Origin: Desulfonatronum thiosulfatophilum
GTDB lineage: Bacteria > Desulfobacterota > Desulfovibrionia > Desulfovibrionales > Desulfonatronaceae
Length of the DNA: 64,000 bases
Assembly (NCBI RefSeq): GCF_900104215.1
Contig: NZ_FMXO01000018.1
Location: 1-64,000 of the forward strand
Reading direction: 5' to 3'
The position numbers and the translations under genes are program-made. Under the pieces are notes generated by a model, which had not been told where the DNA came from, searched no databases, and worked only from the letters and a program-made list of their open reading frames with translations. This document shows, in pieces, positions 43,066 to 49,892 of this stretch (positions within the stretch are counted from its first letter, which is position 1; each line of letters opens with the position of its first letter).

Positions 43066-44361
43066 TTACGGCTGCCTGCGGTCCACCACACGGCTCTTGC
43101 CGGTTTCCAGTTCGGCGATGGTCTGGCGTTCCACGAGCTTGACCTCGAATACCAGCCCCAACTCCATGGCCAGTTGCTGACGGGTCAGGTCGATGAAGCG
43201 TTGCTGGGTCTTGATCTGGTCCGGCTCCACCATGTCCGCCTCCACCAGAAGCATGGTTCGGTCCAGGCCACCGTGACGGTCCACCACGAGCAGGTAGTTG
43301 GGCTCGACATGATGGGTTTCGGCGAGAATGGCCTTGATTCGTTCCGGATAGACATTGATCCCCTGGATGATCAGCATGTCGTCGCTACGGCCCTGGATGC
43401 GGTCCATGCGCAGGAATGTGCGGCCGCAAGGGCAGGGTTCCGGCATCAGCCGGGTCAGGTCTCCGGTCCGGAAGCGGATCATGGGCAAGGCTTCCTTGGT
43501 CAGCGTGGTCAGGACCAGCTCGCCGATCGTGCCGGGCGGCACCGGGTGCAGAGTCTTTGGATCGATGATCTCGGCCAGAAAGTGGTCCTCCTGGATGTGC
43601 ATGCCCCGGCGTTCGAGACACTCTCCGGCCACTCCCGGTCCCATGACCTCGCTGACGCCGTAATTGTCCGTGGCCGTGATATTCAGCCGGTCCTGAATGC
43701 GTTTCCGCGTGGACTCGGACCAGGCTTCCCCGCTGAACAGACCCCAGCGCAGAGGCAGGGCGTTACGGTTCACGCCCATCTCGTCCATGACGTCCGCCAG
43801 AAACAGGGCATAGCTGGGAATGCAGGCCAGGGCCGTGGCCCGGTAATCGAGGATGATCCCGACCTGACGACGGGCATTGCCGCTGGAAACGGGCACCACG
43901 GTGGCGCCCAGAGCCTCCGCGCCGTAATGCATCCCGAAGGCCATGGTGGACAATCCGTAATTGTGGGCCACATGAACAACGTCTTCCTTTGTGGCCCCGC
44001 CGGCGGCCAGAATGCGGGCCGTGAGCCGCGACCACTTCCGGATGTCGCTCTGGGTGTACCCGAAGACCGTGGTGCCGTTGGAAAAACCCGAAGACGTCTG
44101 CAGTCGAACCACCTCGCGCAAGGGTACGGCGAACAGCCCGTAGGGAGCATTGTCGCGCAAATCCTGGCGTGTGGTCAGGGGCAGGTTGCGGACATCGGCC
44201 AGGGATTCGAAGTCATAGGGATCGATCCCCAATTCTTCGAATTTCTTGCGGTAAAACGGAACGTTGCGGGATACCCTGGTCAGGGTGGACTGCAGGCGTT
44301 CCAGCTGGAGCTGCTCCAACTCCTCCTTGGCCATGGATTCAAATTCGGCTTCAAACATCAT
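43066..44361 (-). CDS. paaK: Phenylacetate-CoA ligase
   Basis: A 433-residue AMP-forming acyl-CoA ligase. Motifs include the AMP-binding loop TSSGFSNGTTVFGYT, YGVSEVMGPGVAGECLERRGMHIQEDHF, the RTGDLTRL motif and the C-terminal GRSDDMLIIQGINVYPERI. It activates phenylacetate or other aryl acids, products of aromatic amino-acid oxidation. The ATG follows GGAGG. It lies downstream of the liv transporter genes on the same strand, a frequent arrangement in sulfate reducers, so uptake and activation of amino-acid-derived acids is a plausible joint role. Confidence 0.9.
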   Translation of the reverse strand: MMFEAEFESMAKEELEQLQLERLQSTLTRVSRNVPFYRKKFEELGIDPYDFESLADVRNLPLTTRQDLRDNAPYGLFAVPLREVVRLQTSSGFSNGTTVFGYTQSDIRKWSRLTARILAAGGATKEDVVHVAHNYGLSTMAFGMHYGAEALGATVVPVSSGNARRQVGIILDYRATALACIPSYALFLADVMDEMGVNRNALPLRWGLFSGEAWSESTRKRIQDRLNITATDNYGVSEVMGPGVAGECLERRGMHIQEDHFLAEIIDPKTLHPVPPGTIGELVLTTLTKEALPMIRFRTGDLTRLMPEPCPCGRTFLRMDRIQGRSDDMLIIQGINVYPERIKAILAETHHVEPNYLLVVDRHGGLDRTMLLVEADMVEPDQIKTQQRFIDLTRQQLAMELGLVFEVKLVERQTIAELETGKSRVVDRRQP

Positions 44362-44495
44362 CGCTCCTCCACGCATCAATATCCCGCACCCCAAACATCA
44401 CAGTGAACATCGCATCAGGGGACACTCAGCCATGACCCCATTTTTTTTCAGCGCCAGCCTTCAGACTTCTGACCTCTGAATCCTATCTTCTGAAT

Positions 44496-45230
44496 TCAAC
44501 TCTCATCACCCACGTCCCGCCCCAGGTAGGCTCGCTGGACGTCCCGGTTCAACAGCAATTCCTCGGACGGACCCTGCAGGATGATCCGGCCTGTTTCCAG
44601 TACATAACCCCGATCCGCGATTTTCAGGGCGCTTTTAGCATTTTGTTCCACCAGCAGGACGGTCAGGCCAAATACGTCGCGCAATTCGGCCACGTGGCGG
44701 AAAATCATCTGCGACAGGGCCGGGGCCAGTCCCATGCCCGGTTCATCCAGGAGCAGCATCCGGGGCTTGGCCATCAAGGCCCTCCCGATGGCCAGCATCT
44801 GCTGTTCGCCGCCGGACAGGTTCCCGGCGGGCTGGTCGCGGCGCTGGCCGAGGACCGGAAACATTTCATAAATTTGGTCCACGTCCTTGGAAATCAGGGT
44901 CTTGTTTTTCAGGCTGTAGCGATGGTAGGCGCCGAGCAGAAGATTGTCGGCCACGGTCATGGGCTTGAAGACCAGGCGGCGTTCCGGAACCTGGGAAATG
45001 CCGGCGCTGACAATTCGTTCCGGACGCTCCCTGGTGATATCCCGGCCCTCGAACCCGAGGCTGCCGCCCCTGGCCCGCAAGAGGCCGGAGATGGTGGTCA
45101 GCAGGGTGGTCTTGCCCGCGCCGTTGCCGCCGATCAGGGCCACGATCTCACCCTGGTTCACGTGCAGCGATACCCGCCGCACGGCATGGACCCTGCCGTA
45201 GAAGACGTCCACATTTTTGAGTACGAGCAT
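44496..45230 (-). CDS. livF: Branched-chain amino-acid ABC transporter ATP-binding protein LivF
   Basis: A 244-residue ABC ATPase. It has Walker A GGNGAGKTTLL, signature NLSGGEQQMLAIGRALMAKPRMLLLDEP with Walker B, and the LivF-specific VLLVEQNAKSALKIADRGYVLETG segment. The start is ATG 45230 (MLVLKNVDVFYG). It lies 7 bases after livG in the operon livJ-livH-hepT-mntA-livM-livG-livF. It pairs with LivG to power the transporter. Confidence 0.93.
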   Translation of the reverse strand: MLVLKNVDVFYGRVHAVRRVSLHVNQGEIVALIGGNGAGKTTLLTTISGLLRARGGSLGFEGRDITRERPERIVSAGISQVPERRLVFKPMTVADNLLLGAYHRYSLKNKTLISKDVDQIYEMFPVLGQRRDQPAGNLSGGEQQMLAIGRALMAKPRMLLLDEPGMGLAPALSQMIFRHVAELRDVFGLTVLLVEQNAKSALKIADRGYVLETGRIILQGPSEELLLNRDVQRAYLGRDVGDES

Positions 45231-45237
45231 GGAATTA

Positions 45238-46014
45238 TTACGCCTCCTCGCCAAGATATGCCGCGACGACTTCGGGGTTCTTCTGTATTTCCGAGGGGGT
45301 GCCCGAGGCGATGACCTGGCCGAAGTGGAGAACGGTGATGGCGTTGCTGACGCCCATGATCAGGTCCATGTCATGTTCCACGATAGCCACGGTGATGCCC
45401 AGCTCGTCGCGGATGCGACGGATCAGTTCGGCCAGGGCGCGTGTTTCGGTGGTGTTCAGGCCCGCGGCGGGTTCATCCAGGAGCAGCAGCCGCGGTTGGG
45501 CCGCCAGGGCTCGGGCCAGTTCGAGCAGGCGCTGCTTCCCATAGGGCAGTTCCCCGGCGGGCAGGTTCCAGTCCGAGTCGATTCCGACAAAGGTCAGCTT
45601 TTCCTCGGCCAGCTCCCGGCAACGATGTTCCCCGCGAAAGTAGGCGGGAGTCTTGAGCAGAGCGCTGATCGGACCGTAGCGGACAACGCGGTGCGCTCCG
45701 GTCATCACGTTTTCCAGAACGTTCATGGTGGTGAAGACCTCCAGGTTCTGGAAGGTGCGCACAGCTCCGGCCCTGGACCGTTCCCAGGCCGGTGCACGGG
45801 TCATGTCCCGGCCCAGGAGTTCGACGCGGCCTTCGGAGCAGGGCACCATGCCGCTGACCACGTTCAGCAGGGTGGTTTTGCCCGCGCCGTTGGGGCCGAT
45901 CAGGGCCGTGATGGTACCCTCCAGGACCTGGAAGTCCACATCGGTCAGGGCCATCACCCCGCCGAACCGGACATGGACCCCCTGGCAATGCAGCAGAACG
46001 TCATGACCGGACAC
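45238..46014 (-). CDS. livG: Branched-chain amino-acid ABC transporter ATP-binding protein LivG
   Basis: A 258-residue ABC ATPase. It has Walker A GPNGAGKTTLLN, signature LPYGKQRLLELARALAAQPRLLLLDEP and the Liv-family motif AAGLNTTETRAL. The ligand GVHVRFGGVMALTDVDF starts the domain. The start overlaps livM by 14 bases, as expected for a coupled operon. Confidence 0.94.
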   Translation of the reverse strand: MSGHDVLLHCQGVHVRFGGVMALTDVDFQVLEGTITALIGPNGAGKTTLLNVVSGMVPCSEGRVELLGRDMTRAPAWERSRAGAVRTFQNLEVFTTMNVLENVMTGAHRVVRYGPISALLKTPAYFRGEHRCRELAEEKLTFVGIDSDWNLPAGELPYGKQRLLELARALAAQPRLLLLDEPAAGLNTTETRALAELIRRIRDELGITVAIVEHDMDLIMGVSNAITVLHFGQVIASGTPSEIQKNPEVVAAYLGEEA

Positions 46015-46969
46015 GGTTGAACCTCCCGCGGATCAGGGCGATCAGTGCTTTCATTCCGCCGGCCATGCCCTGGGGCAGATACATCATGCACAGGATAAGG
46101 ATTAGTCCGTAGATGATCACTTCCATGTTTTCATAGGCTCGCAGGAATTCGGGCATCACCGTCAGGAAGACTGTTCCGGCGATTCCCCCCCAGAGACTGG
46201 CCATGCCGCCCAGAACAACCATGGTGATCAGCTGCACGGAGAAATGAAACCCGAAGGAGGATGGGGCTACGAAGCTGAGGTAGTGAGCGTACAGCACCCC
46301 GGCGATGCCGGCGTAGACCGCGGAGAGGACGAAGACGAACAACTTGTAGCGGGCCACGTTGATGCCCATGGACTGGGCCGCCTTGTCGCTGGCGTGCAGG
46401 GCCATCAAAGCCCGTCCGGTGCGGGAGTGGATCAGGTTCAGGGAGATCAGCAGGACCAGGGTGACCGTGGTCCAGACCAGGAAGAAAAAGGAGAGTTCCG
46501 AGTCAAAGACGAATCCACCCACCTGGAAGTGCGGAATGCCCACGAAACCGGAAGGCCCTCCGGTCAGGCCGATGGCTTCGTTGAAAAGTATGTACACGAT
46601 CAGCCCAAAGCCCAGCGTGGCCATGGCCAGGTAGTATCCTTTGAGCTTGAGCACGGGCATGCCTACTACCAGGGCCACAAGGGCGGTCAGCCCCACGCCG
46701 GAAAGCACGCCCACCGCCAGGGGCAGGCCGTGGGTTCCCGTGAGGATGGCCGTGGTGTAGGCGGAAATCCCGAACAGGGCCGCGTGACCCAGGGAGATCT
46801 GTCCGGCAAAGCCCAGCAGCAGGTTCAGCCCCATGACGATGATGGCAATGATCCCGGCCATGGTCAGGATGCTCAGATAGTAATAGTCATGGGACAGAAT
46901 TGTCGGCGTGGCCAGAACCAGCACGAAAAAAGCGGCCACAGGGGCTATTTGACGGAAGGTGGAAGTCAT
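46001..46969 (-). CDS. livM: Branched-chain amino-acid ABC transporter permease LivM
   Basis: A 322-residue inner-membrane permease with eight or more hydrophobic segments. LLGFAGQISLGHAALFGISAY and the GGMASLWGGIAGTVFLTVMPEFL segment are LivM hallmarks. It directly follows the mntA-like gene, 12 bases after its stop codon. This separates it from its usual partner livH. Confidence 0.93.
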   Translation of the reverse strand: MTSTFRQIAPVAAFFVLVLATPTILSHDYYYLSILTMAGIIAIIVMGLNLLLGFAGQISLGHAALFGISAYTTAILTGTHGLPLAVGVLSGVGLTALVALVVGMPVLKLKGYYLAMATLGFGLIVYILFNEAIGLTGGPSGFVGIPHFQVGGFVFDSELSFFFLVWTTVTLVLLISLNLIHSRTGRALMALHASDKAAQSMGINVARYKLFVFVLSAVYAGIAGVLYAHYLSFVAPSSFGFHFSVQLITMVVLGGMASLWGGIAGTVFLTVMPEFLRAYENMEVIIYGLILILCMMYLPQGMAGGMKALIALIRGRFNRVRS

Positions 46970-46981
46970 GGATGCCGGAAG

Positions 46982-47305
46982 TCAGGTTTCAAAGGTTGAT
47001 TGCGGGTCCTGTTCATAAAAGACTTTCCCGACCCTCTGGATATGTTCGACGACGTCCGGATCGTCGATGTCATGATAGAGGGAGAGATCGATGCTGTACG
47101 GAAGCAGCAGATCGTCCAGCTCGTCCATGATCAGGTAGAGTTCCTTCAGGTCCAGGTCTCCGATCAGCGTCAGGTCGATATCCGACCCCGTCTTCTGAGT
47201 GCCCTTGGCCCGGGAGCCGTAGAGCATCGCCTTGCGCACTTTCGGGTGGCGGGCAAGAATATTGTTGATCTGTTGAACCGTTGAACGCTGCAGTCCATAG
47301 ATCAT
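46982..47305 (-). CDS. mntA: MntA-type minimal nucleotidyltransferase (antitoxin)
   Basis: A 107-residue minimal nucleotidyltransferase. The GSx10DxD signature is intact in GSRAKGTQKTGSDIDL. MntA proteins neutralise the paired HEPN RNase HepT by transferring AMP groups to its active-site tyrosine. The start overlaps the stop of the upstream HEPN gene by 4 bases. The pair sits between livH and livM on the same strand. Confidence 0.85.
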   Translation of the reverse strand: MIYGLQRSTVQQINNILARHPKVRKAMLYGSRAKGTQKTGSDIDLTLIGDLDLKELYLIMDELDDLLLPYSIDLSLYHDIDDPDVVEHIQRVGKVFYEQDPQSTFET

Positions 47306-47727
47306 TGCCGGTCATCCCGATGAACGTGATCCAAGCTTTGCTGCATCAGGAGAAACTCGGGGTAATACTCCGCAGTGATTTCAGCGGCAATTTTTTTGGC
47401 CAAGGATTCACTGTACGTGTGTGAGGACAGGTTACGGCTTTTGATCATTTTCATCCAGATCTCGCCGTTTTCGATCAGGCCTCGCTTGAATGCTTCACGG
47501 GTTGCGTCTTTTGAGCCATAAATACGAACCGTTCCGCGGCTTTCAAGGAAATCCTTCAGCGTATTCCAGGCCAGTTCGTGCGTGAATTCGAAGGCCTGGA
47601 TCAAGCCCTGTTCCTCCAGCCTGGAAAGAGGTCGCTGCCGGGCCAGTTCTACGCCTTCGCCAAGCTGGATGAGCGCCTTGCGAAAATGGGCCAAGCGTTG
47701 AACCCAGCGAACATCATTTTCCTGCAC
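47302..47727 (-). CDS. hepT: HepT-type HEPN ribonuclease toxin (HI0074 family)
   Basis: A 141-residue all-helical protein of the HI0074/HepT HEPN group. The segment FEFTHELAWNTLKDFLESRG is a family signature. The catalytic Rx4HxY motif is present as RNLSSHTY, where the tyrosine is the expected AMPylation site. HEPN toxins cleave RNA when not modified by the cognate nucleotidyltransferase. The start is a GTG at 47727 behind GGAGAGG; the open frame extends upstream into livH but has no better start. It begins 14 bases after the livH stop. Confidence 0.83.
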   Translation of the reverse strand: MQENDVRWVQRLAHFRKALIQLGEGVELARQRPLSRLEEQGLIQAFEFTHELAWNTLKDFLESRGTVRIYGSKDATREAFKRGLIENGEIWMKMIKSRNLSSHTYSESLAKKIAAEITAEYYPEFLLMQQSLDHVHRDDRQ

Positions 47728-47740
47728 AACGCACCTCTCC

Positions 47741-48622
47741 CTACACCCGTTCCGTATCGGGTGCGCCGAACAGGCCGGAGGGGCGCCAGAGGAGAATGGC
47801 CAGGATGACCACAAAGGCGATGGCGTCCTTGTAGGCCGAGGAGATCATGCCCGCGCCGAAGGCTTCCAGGACGCCGAGGATCAGGCCCCCGGCCGCTGCT
47901 CCGAAAGGATTGCCCAGGCCACCCAGAATGCAGGCGGCGAAGCCTTTCAGCCCCAGCAGCACGCCCACGTCGTAGGAGGTCATGGTCAAAGGCGTGAGGA
48001 TCGCTCCGCCCACGGCGCCGACAAAGGCCGAGAGCATGAACGAGGCCATGACCATCTTTTCCACGCTGATGCCCATCAGCCTGGCCGCCTTGGGTTCAAA
48101 GGAACAGGCCAGCATGGCTCGGCCGAAAATGGTGCGGCTGAAAAAGTAGCGCATCGATGCCAGGACCATCATGGTGATGCCAAGTATCCACAGGCTTTGC
48201 GGGGCAATGGTCGCTCCCAGGAAGGGGATCGGAACATTGCCGGAGAATGCCGGCAAGACGTAGGTGTCCTTGCCCCAGAGCAGCATCATCACACCGCGAA
48301 TGGTAATGGATACGCCGATGGTCACGATGATCAGATTGATCACCGAAGCGTGCTGGACCGGGCGGATGGTCAAACGTTCCATGACCAGGCCGACCAGGGT
48401 GGTGGTGAACACGGCCAGGATCACGGCCACGGGAAGACCGGGATCCAGCCAGTGGACAAAGATCACGGACAGGATTCCGCCAAGCATCACAAATTCGCCC
48501 TGGGCGAAGTTGATGATGCCCGTGGTGTTGAAGATGATGGTGAAACCCAGGGCGGCCAGGCCGTAGGTGCTGCCCACGGTCAGGCCGGCCACCAGGAACT
48601 GCAGAAAACTGGACAGCTCCAT
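47741..48622 (-). CDS. livH: Branched-chain amino-acid ABC transporter permease LivH
   Basis: A 293-residue inner-membrane permease. TVGSTYGLAALGFTIIFNTTGIINFAQGEFVMLG is the LivH signature region. GLKGFAACILGGLGNPFGAAAGGLILGV is the typical EAA-like loop. The start shares one base with the livJ stop (TAATG). Length is normal. Confidence 0.94.
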   Translation of the reverse strand: MELSSFLQFLVAGLTVGSTYGLAALGFTIIFNTTGIINFAQGEFVMLGGILSVIFVHWLDPGLPVAVILAVFTTTLVGLVMERLTIRPVQHASVINLIIVTIGVSITIRGVMMLLWGKDTYVLPAFSGNVPIPFLGATIAPQSLWILGITMMVLASMRYFFSRTIFGRAMLACSFEPKAARLMGISVEKMVMASFMLSAFVGAVGGAILTPLTMTSYDVGVLLGLKGFAACILGGLGNPFGAAAGGLILGVLEAFGAGMISSAYKDAIAFVVILAILLWRPSGLFGAPDTERV

Positions 48623-49764
48623 TATTCGCCCACAAGCTCCCAGTCGCCGTTCGTGATCCTGACCATCACGAAGGCGCGCTCGTCCAGGCCGTTATGATCT
48701 TCAGGGGAAAGATTGAAAATGCCTCCCGTGGCGACGAATCCGCTGATGTTTTCCAGGTTGTCCCGGATGGCCTGCGGCGTGGCTTCCCCGGCCCGAGTGA
48801 TGGCTTCGGCAATCAGGGCCAGGGCATCGTAGGCGTAGCCGCCGAAGGTGGAAACTTCGGTGTTGAACCGCTTTTCATAGTCGCGAATGTATTCCAGGAG
48901 CAGCGCTTTCTGGGGGTGATCGTCGGGCAGTTGATCGGCAACTGTCAGACGGCCGGCGGGGAGGATCAGTCCTTCGGCGGCTTCGCCAGCAAGCTCGATA
49001 AAGCGCTTGGAGGCCACGCCGTGGCTCATGTACAGGGGAGTGTTCATGCCCAATTGGACGCGGTTGCGGGCAATGACCGCCGGACCCGGATTGGTGCCCC
49101 AGCAGATGATTGCATCCGGATTAAGACCGCGAATCTTGGTCAGTTGCGGCGTCATGTCCGTATCCCTTGGGCCGTAGATTTCGTCCGCAACCAGGGTCAT
49201 GCCATAGGTCGGGAGCAGTTCCTGCAGCACCTCGCGTCCCGCCTGGCCGAAACCGTCGGATACCGTAATGATCGCGATGGACTTGAAGCCGCGCTCCCGG
49301 GCGTGTTCCAGAATCTTGATCACCGCATGCCGATCAGACTGGGGCGTCTTAAATACCCACGGATTGATCGGTTTGACGATGCGTTCCGCAGCGGCCATGG
49401 AAACCAGGGGAATTTTGGCGGAGGTGAATCTGGGCATAATGGCCAGGGTGTTGCCGGAGGTGGTCGCACCAATGGCCGCCACCACCCGGTCCCGGCTCAA
49501 GAGCCTGTTCGCGGCGCCGACAGCCTTGTTCACCTCGGTTTCGTCATCGTAGATGATCACTTCCAGAGGCCGTCCCAGTAGTCCGCCCCGGGCATTGATC
49601 TGATCCTGCAGCATGATCAACGTGTTGCGTTCCGGCTCACCGAGGAAAGACGCGGGGCCGGTGGCGGAAACAATGGCTCCGATCTTGATCGGTTGCGCCG
49701 CCGATACGGGGGCTGATGTGCAAAGGATTGTCATGGTTATGACGGCTAGCAGGTATCGAATCAT
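48622..49764 (-). CDS. livJ: Branched-chain amino-acid ABC transporter substrate-binding protein
   Basis: A 380-residue periplasmic binding protein. A signal peptide (MIRYLLAVITMTILCTSAPVSA) is followed by IKIGAIVSATGPASFLG and the Peripla_BP_6 pattern (RGGLLGRPLEVIIYDDE). It delivers amino acids or aromatic acids to LivHMGF. The linked phenylacetate-CoA ligase gene makes an aromatic ligand possible. It heads the operon, with an 18-base perfect palindrome 66 bases upstream of its start. Confidence 0.9.
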   Translation of the reverse strand: MIRYLLAVITMTILCTSAPVSAAQPIKIGAIVSATGPASFLGEPERNTLIMLQDQINARGGLLGRPLEVIIYDDETEVNKAVGAANRLLSRDRVVAAIGATTSGNTLAIMPRFTSAKIPLVSMAAAERIVKPINPWVFKTPQSDRHAVIKILEHARERGFKSIAIITVSDGFGQAGREVLQELLPTYGMTLVADEIYGPRDTDMTPQLTKIRGLNPDAIICWGTNPGPAVIARNRVQLGMNTPLYMSHGVASKRFIELAGEAAEGLILPAGRLTVADQLPDDHPQKALLLEYIRDYEKRFNTEVSTFGGYAYDALALIAEAITRAGEATPQAIRDNLENISGFVATGGIFNLSPEDHNGLDERAFVMVRITNGDWELVGE

Positions 49765-49829
49765 GTTTCCAAGCTCCTTGGTTGAACAAAAGGTGCCAAT
49801 CCCCTTTCGCGACGCGGAAGGAAATATTC

Positions 49830-49847
49830 ACATTTGCATGCAAATGT
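49830..49847. promoter_or_regulatory. 18-bp perfect palindrome upstream of livJ
   Basis: ACATTTGCATGCAAATGT is an exact inverted repeat with no spacer, flanked by TC and CA. It sits 66 bases upstream of the livJ start codon, in the right place for an operator overlapping the promoter. The binding regulator is not identified and not in the window. Confidence 0.55.
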
Positions 49848-49852
49848 CACGT

Positions 49853-49892
49853 AAAAAATGGCCCGCCGTGCAAATCCGAGCGGTCAGCGGGC
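49853..49892 (-). terminator. Terminator of the P-type ATPase gene
   Basis: On the minus strand GCCCGC (49892-49887) overlaps the end of the ATPase gene and pairs with GCGGGC (49866-49861). A six-T run follows at 49858-49853 after CA. It lies just upstream of the livJ regulatory palindrome and separates the two units. Confidence 0.7.
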
